DNA from: Polynucleobacter sp. MG-27-Goln-C1
GTDB taxonomy: Bacteria; Pseudomonadota; Gammaproteobacteria; Burkholderiales; Burkholderiaceae
Length of the DNA: 64,000 bases
Assembly (NCBI RefSeq): GCF_018881905.1
Contig: NZ_JACVPM010000001.1
Span: 248,001-312,000, forward strand
Reading direction: 5' to 3'
The position numbers were made by a program, and so were the translations under genes. Each line of letters opens with the position of its first letter. Positions within the stretch are counted from its first letter, which is position 1. The notes beneath the pieces were generated by a model. That model was not told where the DNA came from and searched no databases. It saw only the letters and a list, made by a program, of their open reading frames with translations. Below are positions 26,887-35,781 of this stretch, one piece after another.

Positions 26887-27520
26887 TTGCCTCAAGCGCG
26901 AGAGGATTGGGGGTTGCTTCTCCAACCTTCGTTAATACATTGGTATCGAGATGGTGAAAGGGCGCATCCTGGCCTTTGATCATCATCACTGTGTCTTGCT
27001 CGTAAGACCAAGTGCCATCTTCCAATATGGTTACCATGATGCGGTACTCAATGGTTTTAAATGCATAGTCCAAGAAAGGGCTTGAAGAAATCCCAGCAGT
27101 TGGATCATCGATTTTGGCAACGCATTCAAATTGGGTTGCGGTAGCAGAGGCTTTACCTGTTGCCATCGTGATCATGCCGCGAGGAATCGTGAGGGTATGA
27201 ACAATGGATCCGGTCGCAGGCTCCCAAAGCCAATAGCCAACTTGATCATGATAGGTTTTGACTTGTTCTGGCTTGGTGATGTGTAGGTGATAGCGCAAGC
27301 CATAAAATAACTGCGGCCCATTGGTTTGCGGATCAATTGGCTGCATCTCAATACGCTCGGTATAAACCTGTTTCTTTGGACCTTCGGCCTTGGGCTTAAT
27401 GTCCAAGCCCCGTTGACCTTCCCAGATCCCAGCAAGGCGGGTAAGGGGACCTAGGTTTTCTAGGGTGTTAATTGAGTATCCCTGGGGCTCTGTATAGATA
27501 TCAGCGGGAAAAGAGTTCAT
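26870..27520 (-). CDS. Nitrobindin/FABP-like heme-binding beta-barrel protein
   Basis: A 216-residue soluble beta-barrel protein, with LTRLAGIWEGQRGLD near residue 27 replacing the classic GTWxGxG motif. The repeated beta strands (for example EYRIMVTILEDGTWSYEQDT) and the C-terminal His pair in APFHHLDTN fit the nitrobindin/DUF1794 group. Nitrobindins bind ferric haem and NO. Haem binding here is inferred only. The start follows an upstream A-rich region. Confidence 0.75.
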   Translation of the reverse strand: MNSFPADIYTEPQGYSINTLENLGPLTRLAGIWEGQRGLDIKPKAEGPKKQVYTERIEMQPIDPQTNGPQLFYGLRYHLHITKPEQVKTYHDQVGYWLWEPATGSIVHTLTIPRGMITMATGKASATATQFECVAKIDDPTAGISSSPFLDYAFKTIEYRIMVTILEDGTWSYEQDTVMMIKGQDAPFHHLDTNVLTKVGEATPNPLALEAMKKPS

Positions 27521-27601
27521 GCGGACGCCTTGGTTAAATGAAGCATTAATGGCAAATAATTGAGTATTATCAAATTATCCACAAACCTTATGGAGTCTTA
27601 A

Positions 27602-27886
27602 ATGAATACTCGCTTTGCAAAACTCACTTTGGCCACACTCATTTCCGCCTCTATTGGTTTATCACCGCTAACTGTGATGGCAGCTGATCCAGCGCCAGCT
27701 CCTGCTCCAGCGGCGGCTCCTGCAGCAGTGCCTGCTACTCCAGCACCTGCAGCTCAGCCAGAGAAGGCCGCTAAGAAGTCTAAGAAGCAGGCCAAGAAAG
27801 ATAAAAAAGCAGAGAAAAAAGCTAAGAAAAAAGCCAAGAAAAAAGCAAAAGCAGCACAAGAGCCTGCAGCAGCTCCTCAGCAATAA
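27602..27886 (+). CDS. Exported Pro/Ala- and Lys-rich low-complexity protein
   Basis: A 94-residue protein with a signal peptide (to about residue 27, VMAAD), then a Pro/Ala repeat, followed by a lysine-rich stretch (AKKSKKQAKKDKKAEKKAKK) and a short Ala/Pro tail. The composition resembles histone H1-like tails, but an exported signal sequence argues for a periplasmic or envelope location. No family function. Similar low-complexity tails recur in other genes of the window (8913, 31390, 60996). Confidence 0.65.
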   Translation: MNTRFAKLTLATLISASIGLSPLTVMAADPAPAPAPAAAPAAVPATPAPAAQPEKAAKKSKKQAKKDKKAEKKAKKKAKKKAKAAQEPAAAPQQ

Positions 27887-27897
27887 ATTCGTAGTAA

Positions 27898-28878
27898 TTA
27901 AGTTAGGGGGTCGGATCCCTCAAGGTCTAAGGGCTTTGTGGAATTCAACCCCTTTTGCTTTTCTGGCGCATTGTTGCGTACCAGCAGCCACATCGCTCCC
28001 ATCACCAAACTCATTCCTCCAACCTGAATCCAGGTAATTGGTTCGGATAACACGAGCCAGCCCATAAACAGTGTTGAGACGGGACCCAGTATTCCGGCTT
28101 GCGCAACGAGGGGTGAGCCGATGCGATTGATCGCAATCATGATTAACAGCATTGGAATGACAGTGCACAGACTGGCATTGAGTAGGCTGAGCCAATAGAT
28201 CTGATGCACCTGTACAAATACAGCCGCGGGATCGTAAATCAGAATTTGAATAACACTCAGAAGCGCAGATGCAGAACTGGCGTAGACCACTAAGCGTACG
28301 CTACCCACACGCTTCACCATTTCTCCGGAGCCAATCATGTAAATTGCGTATGAGCATGCGCTAGCAAAGACTAGCAACATGCCAAGTACAGCCAAAGAAC
28401 CAGTAGAGCTGGCATCCTGAACGAACACCACAATCACACCAAGATACCCAACAATCAGTGCATACCATTGCAAGCGACTAATGGATTTATTCAATACAAA
28501 ATAAGAAATCAATAAGACGATGGTTGGAGTGAGGTAAAGAACAATTCGCTCTAAGCCAACGGAAATATATTGCAGCCCCAGAAAGTCTAGATAGCTTGAG
28601 AGAAAGTAGCCCATAAATCCCAGGGCAAATATCTTTACCTTATCCCTACGGGATAGCGGGCTCATGGCCTGCCTACGTGCTTGCCACCAATAGATCCCCC
28701 AAAAAAGGGGAAGGGCCATCAGCATCCGCAAGGCAATTAAAGTCTCTGCATTTGCGCCATAGCCAAATGCAAGCTTGATCAGAATAGCTTTCCCGGAAAA
28801 CAGGACTGAGCCCAAGCCGGCCATAAAGAGGCCGTACACATAACGACGATGTTGCAGAATTCCGCTAGCTGATTGCAT
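27898..28878 (-). CDS. EamA/DMT family transporter
   Basis: A 326-residue protein with ten predicted helices in two EamA domains, beginning GLGSVLFSGKAILIKLAF and ending in a hydrophilic tail. It is the second DMT exporter in the window and is not a close copy of the first by eye. It lies seven bases after the NAD(P)H-hydrate dehydratase gene on the same strand, so they are probably co-transcribed. Substrate unknown. Confidence 0.88.
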   Translation of the reverse strand: MQSASGILQHRRYVYGLFMAGLGSVLFSGKAILIKLAFGYGANAETLIALRMLMALPLFWGIYWWQARRQAMSPLSRRDKVKIFALGFMGYFLSSYLDFLGLQYISVGLERIVLYLTPTIVLLISYFVLNKSISRLQWYALIVGYLGVIVVFVQDASSTGSLAVLGMLLVFASACSYAIYMIGSGEMVKRVGSVRLVVYASSASALLSVIQILIYDPAAVFVQVHQIYWLSLLNASLCTVIPMLLIMIAINRIGSPLVAQAGILGPVSTLFMGWLVLSEPITWIQVGGMSLVMGAMWLLVRNNAPEKQKGLNSTKPLDLEGSDPLT

Positions 28879-28884
28879 GCTGTT

Positions 28885-29766
28885 TTATAACAGCTTATTT
28901 AGAAGACTCCGCATCTCCAAAATGACCTCTGATGGAGTGAGCCCAATCGGACCAATTTGCTTGGCTACCAAACTATCTGCAGCGGATGCATGGAGCTGTA
29001 CCCCAATACAGCCCGCTTCCCACAGATTGAGATTGTGATGCAGTCCTTGTGCAGCGATCGCTGCAATAGTGCCGGTTAACACGTCGCCCATTCCGCCGAC
29101 GGCCATGCCGGGATTACCTTCAGCGCATTGCACTGCTAAATGAGTAGGGGAGGCAATGAGCGTATGTTGGCCTTTGAGAACAACAATGGAGTTGGTGAGC
29201 CTCACTAACTCAGATAGCGCATCAAGGCGGTTTGCTTGTACATCCGAAGCCGTCGTATTGAGAAGATTTGCGGCTTCACCAGGGTGTGGGGTCAGAATAC
29301 TCATACCAGGAAGCGCTATATTTCGCTCCTTCAGTAGATCTAAATATTCAGGGGTATCAGCCATTAAATTGAGTGCATCGGCATCGATGACTAGGGGAAC
29401 TTTTGGATATCGCAGTGCAGCTACCAGCCAATCTCGAGCTAGCTCAGAAAAACCTAAGCCTGGTCCAATCGCAATCACATCAGGTGCGGTAGCCTCTAAT
29501 TGTTCTTGGGCATTGAAGCTAGCTAAGCGAACCATGAGCTCGGCCTGTTCTGGCATGGCATGAGCAGCTGTTGGATCGAGCATTTCCAGAATGGTCCAGC
29601 CGGCTCCTAAGTGAAGTGCCGCGCTACCAGATAGCATCAGGGCGCCAGCCATGCCAGGTGCGCCACCAACTAGCAGCACCTTGCCAGCATTCCCCTTATG
29701 CTCTGAGGGCGCTCGCTTAAGACGAGTGATTAACTCGAGAGATCTCAGTTCGGTGGGTGGATTCAT
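28885..29766 (-). CDS. nnrD: ADP-dependent NAD(P)H-hydrate dehydratase (stand-alone kinase-fold domain)
   Basis: A 293-residue repair enzyme that dehydrates damaged NAD(P)H hydrates using ADP. Recognisable motifs are GNAGKVLLVGGAPGMAGA near the N-terminus, TPHPGEAANLLN in the middle and GNPGMAVGGMGDVLTGTIAA near the C-terminus (the GxGD phosphate site). In E. coli this domain is fused to NAD(P)HX epimerase; here only the dehydratase half is visible. Its partner may lie elsewhere in the genome. Confidence 0.9.
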   Translation of the reverse strand: MNPPTELRSLELITRLKRAPSEHKGNAGKVLLVGGAPGMAGALMLSGSAALHLGAGWTILEMLDPTAAHAMPEQAELMVRLASFNAQEQLEATAPDVIAIGPGLGFSELARDWLVAALRYPKVPLVIDADALNLMADTPEYLDLLKERNIALPGMSILTPHPGEAANLLNTTASDVQANRLDALSELVRLTNSIVVLKGQHTLIASPTHLAVQCAEGNPGMAVGGMGDVLTGTIAAIAAQGLHHNLNLWEAGCIGVQLHASAADSLVAKQIGPIGLTPSEVILEMRSLLNKLL

Positions 29767-29828
29767 TCGAATAGTATCGCTCTAATGACTGACTTAACAA
29801 TGGATTTTATCGGGAGTATCCTTTAAGA

Positions 29829-31244
29829 ATGAAAATACAATTTCTTGGTGCTGCAGGTGAGGTTACTGGTTCAAGGCATTCTGTTGAGGCCCTTGTGGGT
29901 GGGCGTGAAGTTCGCTTCATGGTGGACTTTGGGATGTTTCAGGGTGGGCGCGAGGCCACCGCAAAGAATCTAGAGCCCTTACCATTTCCTCCTAAGGAAA
30001 TTGATTTCGTCGTCCTAACGCATGCGCATATTGACCATAGTGGTTTATTGCCCAGACTCTGCGCCCAAGGTTTCACTGGCCCCATTTATTGCACTGAGGC
30101 GACATTTGAGTTGTTAAAAATTATGCTGCCCGATAGCGCGCATTTGCAGCACTCGGATGTAGAGCGGGCAGAGCGTAGACAAAAGGCGGGTAAGTGGCGC
30201 GGTGAGTTACCAGTGGCCTTGTACTCCATGGAGGAGGCTGAGCTTACCCTTACCCAATGCCAAATACTTGCTTATGGAAAAACATTAGAACTTGGCCAAG
30301 GTATTAATCTCGAGTTTCTGAACGCAGGCCATATTCTGGGGTCGGCAATTGCCGTGATCGATATTAGCGAAGACCATGCCAAGAAAAAGCGCTGTGTTTT
30401 CTCTGGGGATATTGGTATGAAGGGTAAGTTATTGATGCCCGATCCCACTAGGATTGAGCAGGCAGATGTAGTGGTAGTGGAGTCAACCTATGGCGATCGA
30501 CTGCATAAAACTTTAGCGGATACCGAGTCTGAATTAATTGATGTCGTAACTAGCACCTTGAGTGCGCATGGCAATATTGTGATCCCTGCATTTGCTGTGG
30601 GTCGCACACAAGAGATTTTATTTTTACTGATTGATTTGGTGAAGCGCAATTTATTGCCTCATCTCAGTATCTGGGTTGACTCTCCAATGGCAACCGCCGC
30701 CACCCATTTGACTCAGCATTTCTTTTCGCAGTTAGACAAAGAGTCACAGTCAACTTTTGAGTGGTTCAAAAAGAACCCAGGTGCGGTGGATCTGAGATTT
30801 ATAGCAGATGTAGAAGAATCCAAGGCTTTGAATAAGGTTAAGGGCGGGGCGATTATTATTTCAGCGAGCGGTATGTGTGACGCAGGGCGCATTGTTCATC
30901 ATCTGCAGGCTAATTTGCCGCGCGCACAAAATGCAATTGTGATTACTGGATTTCAGGCTTATGGCAGCTTAGGTCGTCGCTTGGTGGATAAGGCGGCTAA
31001 GGTGCGCCTCTTTGGTGAAGAGATTGTGGTTCGCGCTTCGATTCATACAATTGGAGGATTATCAGCCCATGCAGATCAGGCTGGACTGTTGGATTGGTTG
31101 CAGGGTTTTCAATCTGCACCGCAATCCGTGTTTGTAGTTCATGGAGAGCCAGAGGCTTCCGCTGTCTTGGCTCAATCCATTCGGGAAGAGCTTGAGTGGA
31201 AGAATGTCATCATTCCAGAGCGCTTACATACCTATGTTTGCTAA
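29829..31244 (+). CDS. Beta-CASP metallo-beta-lactamase-fold RNase-like protein
   Basis: A 471-residue metallohydrolase. The metal-binding motif is THAHIDHSGLLPRL (near residue 62), with later ligands in NAGHILGSAI and SGDIG. The beta-CASP/RMMBL part contains GFQAYGSLGRRL and the C-terminal SAHADQ. Such proteins process or degrade RNA in bacteria and archaea, though individual substrates are rarely known. The leader has a weak ribosome site. Confidence 0.9.
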   Translation: MKIQFLGAAGEVTGSRHSVEALVGGREVRFMVDFGMFQGGREATAKNLEPLPFPPKEIDFVVLTHAHIDHSGLLPRLCAQGFTGPIYCTEATFELLKIMLPDSAHLQHSDVERAERRQKAGKWRGELPVALYSMEEAELTLTQCQILAYGKTLELGQGINLEFLNAGHILGSAIAVIDISEDHAKKKRCVFSGDIGMKGKLLMPDPTRIEQADVVVVESTYGDRLHKTLADTESELIDVVTSTLSAHGNIVIPAFAVGRTQEILFLLIDLVKRNLLPHLSIWVDSPMATAATHLTQHFFSQLDKESQSTFEWFKKNPGAVDLRFIADVEESKALNKVKGGAIIISASGMCDAGRIVHHLQANLPRAQNAIVITGFQAYGSLGRRLVDKAAKVRLFGEEIVVRASIHTIGGLSAHADQAGLLDWLQGFQSAPQSVFVVHGEPEASAVLAQSIREELEWKNVIIPERLHTYVC

Positions 31245-31346
31245 TATTTAATCCGCTACTTTAGCGCTCTGAACCTGGCAGAGGAGCATTACTTCTCCAA
31301 TGGATTTAGAGGTTCTTAGCAAAAGAGGGTGAATAAAAAAGATATA

Positions 31347-31378
31347 AAAAAACCGCGGCGAACCGCGGCTTATTTTTC
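31347..31378. terminator. Bidirectional terminator with UUCG-type loop
   Basis: CCGCGG at 31353-31358 and CCGCGG at 31363-31368 form a 6-8 bp stem with a CGAA loop (TTCG on the minus strand). T-runs occur on both sides, strongest on the minus strand, so it ends the gene at 31390 and the + strand transcript of the metallohydrolase gene. Confidence 0.85.
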
Positions 31379-31389
31379 TCGAGGAGAGA

Positions 31390-31590
31390 TTACTTCTTAG
31401 CGTCAGCTGCTGGCGCTGCTGCAGGAGCAACTGGAGCTGCAGGGGCATCTTTCTTTGCATCTTCCATGTGAGCAGCTTCAGCACCATGCTTCTCGCCACC
31501 CATATCAACGTCGCCATCGCCTTTGATGAGTAAATAGGCTGTAGCAGAAATTAATACTAGTACCATGATGATGATTGAACGGTTGCTCAT
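31390..31590 (-). CDS. Small single-helix membrane protein, Ala/Pro-rich tail
   Basis: A 66-residue protein with one N-terminal hydrophobic helix (IIIMVLVLISATAYLLI), then an acidic linker and a Pro/Ala-rich tail ending DAKK. No family recognised. It is followed by a strong terminator and has a reasonable GGAAAT ribosome site, so it looks real and is probably an inner membrane or exported protein. No function can be given. Confidence 0.6.
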   Translation of the reverse strand: MSNRSIIIMVLVLISATAYLLIKGDGDVDMGGEKHGAEAAHMEDAKKDAPAAPVAPAAAPAADAKK

Positions 31591-31799
31591 TGCATTTCCT
31601 TCGGTTTGGTTAATATCTTCTAATATTAACGCCTGAAGCGTTGTTGGTATATCCGAATAAGCCCCTAGATGCCAAATTAATGCAATATTCTAGGTAGTAA
31701 TACTGATTCTGAAGCCCCGTCCCACGGCATCACCCGCTTAACGATAATGGGCAAGATTCAAAGTAGACCATTTTTAAAGCTTGGAACAAAGGTGCAAAT

Positions 31800-32657
31800 A
31801 TGAGCCCAAATCTCCCCGTAAATAACTCTCAAACAATTACTGATTTTCTAAATCTTCATCAGAGCCAAATGGCGGAAGATAATTCTGAAGACTCCTATCG
31901 ATTTGCCTTTGATGATCAGGCCTTTTTATCTCGCCGTGAAACTTTAGGTCTGCGCTTTCAGTTGGAGTTATTAAAGCCAGAAATACTCTTACATGAGCGT
32001 GGCATTGAGCATACGATCACTGTCTTTGGCTCAACTCGCTTTGTAAGCTCTGAAAAAGCGCAAGAGTTAGAAAAGAATGCGAAAACACCAGAAGCCATAG
32101 CTGAGGCTAAACAAGCATTGCTTCACTGCAAGTACTACGATTCCGCAAGAGAATTCGGAGCAATCGTTGCGGGTTATAACGCCACTCAATCTGAAGATCG
32201 AAATAAATTACATATTGCTACTGGTGGTGGCCCCGGAATTATGGAGGCTGCCAATCGCGGTGCTTTTGAAGCTGGGGATCAGAGCATTGGTTTTAATATC
32301 AGTTTGCCGCGAGAGCAGCAGCCGAATCCCTATCTCACGCCTGGTTTGAGTTTTCGCTTCCACTATTTTGCTATCCGCAAAATGCATTTCATGCTCAGGG
32401 CGAGAGCGATAGTTGCCTATCCAGGAGGCTTTGGCTCGTTTGATGAGTTGTTTGAGGTTTTAACCTTGATGCAAACCAAAAAGGTAGAGCGCTTTCCAAT
32501 CATTTTGGTTGGAAAGACATTCTGGCAAGAGGTTATTAGCTTCAATCAGATGCTTAGCTATGGGGTAATAGACCAGGTAGATATGAATTTAATCCACTTT
32601 GTAGAAACCGCCCCAGAGGCTTGGACGGTGATCCGCGACTGGTATCAATTGGCCTAA
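31800..32657 (+). CDS. LOG-family (TIGR00730) Rossmann-fold protein
   Basis: A 285-residue protein. The conserved TVFGSTRF near residue 74 and ATGGGPGIMEAANRGA near 140 bind nucleotide, and YPGGFGSFDELFE is the PGGxGTxxE motif with Ser for Thr. LOG proteins release cytokinin-like free bases from their riboside monophosphates; the name lysine decarboxylase sometimes given is not supported. The N-terminal 60 residues are an extension, so this belongs to the longer LOG group. Confidence 0.88.
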   Translation: MSPNLPVNNSQTITDFLNLHQSQMAEDNSEDSYRFAFDDQAFLSRRETLGLRFQLELLKPEILLHERGIEHTITVFGSTRFVSSEKAQELEKNAKTPEAIAEAKQALLHCKYYDSAREFGAIVAGYNATQSEDRNKLHIATGGGPGIMEAANRGAFEAGDQSIGFNISLPREQQPNPYLTPGLSFRFHYFAIRKMHFMLRARAIVAYPGGFGSFDELFEVLTLMQTKKVERFPIILVGKTFWQEVISFNQMLSYGVIDQVDMNLIHFVETAPEAWTVIRDWYQLA

Positions 32658-32692
32658 ATCTGCCCGAGAACTGTAAAATAGGCCCTCACACC

Positions 32693-33208
32693 ATGGCTAT
32701 CTCTAATACCGTCACCCTCACTTCCGAACTGGATCTACCAGCCTATTTGTTTGGTATTGCCATGCTTCTCGTTGTGATGCTGGTGCATGGCTTGGCCTTG
32801 CTCCAGATTGCTAAGCGCTATGAGGTGAAGTCATTTCTATATCTTTCAGAGCATAAATACTCTTCTGTAGCTTTTGTGTTTTATGTCAGCGTGTTGTGTT
32901 TATTTCTAATCCATATTTTTGAGATCATTCTCTGGGGAATTTCCCTAAGAGCCTTTAATCTTCTGCCGAATTTGGGAGAGAGTATTTTATTTGCGGGTAG
33001 CACCTATACCGCAATGGGCTTTATGGATGACCTCCTGCCAAGTGGCTGGAAGATGCTAGCGGTCATTATTGCCTTCTCAGGTATGTTTGCGTTTGCTTGG
33101 ACAGCATCTGTCATGATCTCCATGACCAAGAATTTCCGTCAAGCCTATACCCGATTGCATATGCAAAAACTCAAGCTTCCGTCCGAAGTCATTGAGCGCT
33201 TTAAGTAA
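32693..33208 (+). CDS. Ion-channel-like three-helix membrane protein, atypical filter
   Basis: A 171-residue protein with helices at about 17-39, 59-81 and 119-143. A pore-loop-like segment STYTAMGFMDDLLPSGW (103-119) sits before the last helix, matching the layout of two-TM potassium-channel-like proteins of proteobacteria. The selectivity signature TxGYGD is replaced by TAMGFMDD, so potassium selectivity should not be assumed. I start at ATG 32693; an in-frame ATG at 32621 lies inside the upstream LOG gene. Confidence 0.7.
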   Translation: MAISNTVTLTSELDLPAYLFGIAMLLVVMLVHGLALLQIAKRYEVKSFLYLSEHKYSSVAFVFYVSVLCLFLIHIFEIILWGISLRAFNLLPNLGESILFAGSTYTAMGFMDDLLPSGWKMLAVIIAFSGMFAFAWTASVMISMTKNFRQAYTRLHMQKLKLPSEVIERFK

Positions 33209-33211
33209 GTT

Positions 33212-34429
33212 ATGACTAAATCTTGGGATACCATCATTATCGGTGGTGGTGCAGCTGGATTATTTTGTGCGGGTGTTGCTGGTCAGCTCGGTAAAAAAGT
33301 ATTAGTGCTGGATCATGCTGACGTCTTATGTGAAAAAATTCGCATCAGTGGCGGGGGGCGATGTAACTTCACCAATCTGCATAGTAGCCCAGCTAATTTT
33401 CTCTCTTTAAATCCAAACTTTGTAAAAAGCGCTTTAGCTCGTTACCCCGCAAAAGAATTCATTAAGCTAGTCCAGTCTTATCGCATTGCTTATCACGAGA
33501 AACATCAAGGACAGCTATTCTGCGATGACTCTGCCAAGCAGATTATCGAGATGTTGCTGGGGGAGTGCGATAAGGGGCATGTTGATATTTGTCACCCAAT
33601 TACGGTGGAGTCAATATCCAATGAAGCCGGCGCATGGATTGTAAGGACTAGTGCTGGCACTGAACGATCAAAATCTATCGTGATGGCAACGGGCGGCTTA
33701 CCGGTTCCCGCAATTGGTGCAACGGCTTATTCCTTGGATATTGCTAAGCAATTCGGATTAAAGGTGGTTGATCCACGTCCTGCATTGGTGCCGTTGTCAT
33801 TTACTTCTGGTGAGTTCGATAATCTGATTGAGTTGTCTGGTCTGAGCTTGCCAGTGCGCATTGCCTCTGGATCGAAGGGCAATCGTTATGGCGCTTGTCG
33901 CTTTAATGAGGACCTACTCTTAACGCACAAAGGGCTTTCAGGCCCCGCAGTCCTGCAGGCCAGCAGCTATTGGGCTGAGGGTGAGGCCATTCATGTTGAT
34001 TGGTTGGGTGCAGTTGAAGCCAATGGACGATTTACCTGCGATGAGCTGTTTGATAACGAAGATAACCGCCTCAAACTGACTGAAAATATCTTGGCCTCGG
34101 TGATGCCACTACGTTTAGCAAAAGCATTTGCTGAGCAAAAAAATCTCTTAGGCAAAAAGTGGGCTGAGGTTTCTAAAAAAGATCGTCAAGCCCTCAAAGA
34201 GCTCATCACGAATTGGTCGGTAAAGCCCGCAGGAACGCTAGGCTGGAAAAAGGCTGAAGTGATGTTGGGTGGCGTCGACACCAAAGAGTTGGATGGACAA
34301 ACCATGATGGCTCGAAACCAATCTGGTTTGTATTTCATTGGCGAGTGCGTTGATGTCACCGGGCACCTTGGGGGCCATAACTTCCAGTGGGCCTGGGCTA
34401 GTGGTTTTGCTTGCGCTCAATCAATCTAG
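33212..34429 (+). CDS. HI0933-family FAD flavoprotein (YhiN/BaiN-like)
   Basis: A 405-residue flavoprotein. GGGAAGLFCAGVAGQLGK near residue 11 binds FAD, followed by the family signature ISGGGRCNFTNLH (near 45) and a C-terminal GHLGGHNFQWAWASG. HI0933/YhiN proteins are widespread and their substrates are mostly unknown. It begins three bases after the channel-like gene, suggesting co-transcription. Confidence 0.9.
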   Translation: MTKSWDTIIIGGGAAGLFCAGVAGQLGKKVLVLDHADVLCEKIRISGGGRCNFTNLHSSPANFLSLNPNFVKSALARYPAKEFIKLVQSYRIAYHEKHQGQLFCDDSAKQIIEMLLGECDKGHVDICHPITVESISNEAGAWIVRTSAGTERSKSIVMATGGLPVPAIGATAYSLDIAKQFGLKVVDPRPALVPLSFTSGEFDNLIELSGLSLPVRIASGSKGNRYGACRFNEDLLLTHKGLSGPAVLQASSYWAEGEAIHVDWLGAVEANGRFTCDELFDNEDNRLKLTENILASVMPLRLAKAFAEQKNLLGKKWAEVSKKDRQALKELITNWSVKPAGTLGWKKAEVMLGGVDTKELDGQTMMARNQSGLYFIGECVDVTGHLGGHNFQWAWASGFACAQSI

Positions 34430-34456
34430 AGATTTCATACCAAACCAATTAGTGTT

Positions 34457-34846
34457 TTAGTTAGGCTGGTTTCTCATCCAGTCGGCTGTATTGAAGAAAG
34501 ACTCTTCCAGTTGAGCGCCGATCTGGCCATCAATACCGCAATCTTCCATCGCACGATACATGCATGCCAGCCATTGATTGCGTTCCTTAAGACCAATCTT
34601 GAAGGGTAGATGCCTGGCCCGAAGCATTGGGTGACCATACTTGGGGGAATAGATATCTGGGCCTCCCATCCAACCCGATAAGAAGAGCTTCAGCTTTTCT
34701 CGCGAGTTTGATAGATCTTCCGAATGCATGGCCCGCAATTCTGAGAAGGGCTCTTCTAAGGCCATCAAGTCATAGAAGCGGTCAACCAATTCTTCAACCT
34801 TTGCTGCGCCACCAATAATCTCGTATGGGTTTTGTCGTTCGCTCAT
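34457..34846 (-). CDS. Group II truncated hemoglobin
   Basis: A 129-residue globin. The family signature YSPKYGHPMLRARHLPFKIG contains the proximal (F8) His79. It is convergent with the flavoprotein gene. Group II truncated hemoglobins bind O2 or NO and are linked to nitrosative or oxidative stress. The distal-site residues near the N-terminus (FYDLM) are as expected. It is close to a nitrobindin-like gene only in the wider region, not in the same operon. Confidence 0.92.
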   Translation of the reverse strand: MSERQNPYEIIGGAAKVEELVDRFYDLMALEEPFSELRAMHSEDLSNSREKLKLFLSGWMGGPDIYSPKYGHPMLRARHLPFKIGLKERNQWLACMYRAMEDCGIDGQIGAQLEESFFNTADWMRNQPN

Positions 34847-34962
34847 GCCCCAATTTTAATGCCAATAAAGCAGGGAATTGGCAAGTCTCCGTTTTGGGTA
34901 TAGAGTGGAAGAACGGCTTTACTAGTTACTTAAACCCCTAATACACCTAAAGGAGAGTGGTA

Positions 34963-35490
34963 ATGGACAAAAAAGATTTGCAAGCATGGCAACAAGAAAA
35001 GGCAAAAGAGTTATTTGCGTATTCTCATAAATTGCTAGATGCCGCTAAAGATTTGAGTGCGCACCATCTTGAAGAGATGCAGTGGGGCATGAAAAATGCC
35101 ATGGAGAGCGCCAAGTCTGCAGCTAAAAATGATCTTGCTAAGCTCAAAGAGTTGCAAGAATCTGCGACACAAGAAGCTGCAAAGCGCGCAACGGTATATC
35201 AAAAGAAGGTGAAGTCTGTCCTAAGGGATATTGGTGAGGATGCGGCTGATGGAACCGAAAAGCATTTAGAAAAAGTACGCAGCTCCCTGGTGGGCTGGCT
35301 TGAAGATGTTGAGGACAAAATTCCAGGTCATGCTGATAAGCTATCTAAGGTAGTTCATGATATGTCGACTGCAGGGCAAAAGATGTTTAAAGAAGGTCGA
35401 AAAATCGTGAATCAGGTAGCCGATGCTGCTGAGAAAAACATAGAAGAGCATCTCAGAAAACCATCGGATACAAAAAAGAAGACTAAGTAA
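34963..35490 (+). CDS. Phasin-like helical protein
   Basis: A 175-residue, highly charged, entirely helical protein rich in Lys, Ala and Glu, with long amphipathic helices suggestive of a coiled coil. It resembles phasins, which coat polyhydroxybutyrate granules, by composition and length, but no diagnostic motif is evident. The start is ATG 34963, six bases after AGGAGAG; a GTG at 34957 falls inside that ribosome site. The 3-hydroxybutyrate dehydrogenase at 16251 gives a plausible context. Confidence 0.65.
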   Translation: MDKKDLQAWQQEKAKELFAYSHKLLDAAKDLSAHHLEEMQWGMKNAMESAKSAAKNDLAKLKELQESATQEAAKRATVYQKKVKSVLRDIGEDAADGTEKHLEKVRSSLVGWLEDVEDKIPGHADKLSKVVHDMSTAGQKMFKEGRKIVNQVADAAEKNIEEHLRKPSDTKKKTK

Positions 35491-35518
35491 TTAGACGTTT
35501 CGTAATCTTAGTAGCAAG

Positions 35519-35547
35519 AGGCCACCCAAGAAGGGTGGCCTTTTTTA
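35519..35547. terminator. Terminator after the phasin-like gene
   Basis: AGGCCACCC (35519-35527) and GGGTGGCCT form a 9-bp stem with an AAGAA loop, followed by six T. It overlaps the stop codon of the convergent gene at 35545. Confidence 0.9.
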
Positions 35548-35781
35548 TACCCAGCCCTGAAGCCAAACCTCAGTATCTTTGAGGTCGCGCCAGGGAATGA
35601 TCTCTACCTTCTTATCAAATACCGCTTCGATCTCCACGAATTCAATTGCGGCCTCAGGAATCTCTGGAAGAATGACCTTGCTCACCAGAAAATGTTTTCG
35701 TTTCTGAATGGGTTTGACTGCTGTCCATTTGGTTAGTAGCAGTTTCTTGGGATTGAGTGGGTTTTGTTCTTTAGAGGGCAT
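35545..35781 (-). CDS. TIGR02450 family small conserved protein
   Basis: A 78-residue protein beginning MPSKEQNPLNPKKLLLTKWT and containing AVKPIQKRKHFLVSK. The NPxNPKKLLxxKWTAVxPxxKxKHF pattern is characteristic of this conserved family of unknown function. The ATG at 35781 falls within the 3' end of the upstream lipoprotein gene, giving an 11-base overlap. An in-frame ATG at 35796 is a possible alternative. Confidence 0.8.
   Translation of the reverse strand: MPSKEQNPLNPKKLLLTKWTAVKPIQKRKHFLVSKVILPEIPEAAIEFVEIEAVFDKKVEIIPWRDLKDTEVWLQGWV

Noticed and set aside
31248..31517. 89-codon open frame on the minus strand
   Set aside because: Overlaps the single-helix protein gene at 31390 in another frame and runs through the terminator hairpin.
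31591..31799. Possible RNA gene or small ORF in a 209-base gap
   Set aside because: No tRNA-like cloverleaf, strong hairpin or plausible ribosome site was visible.
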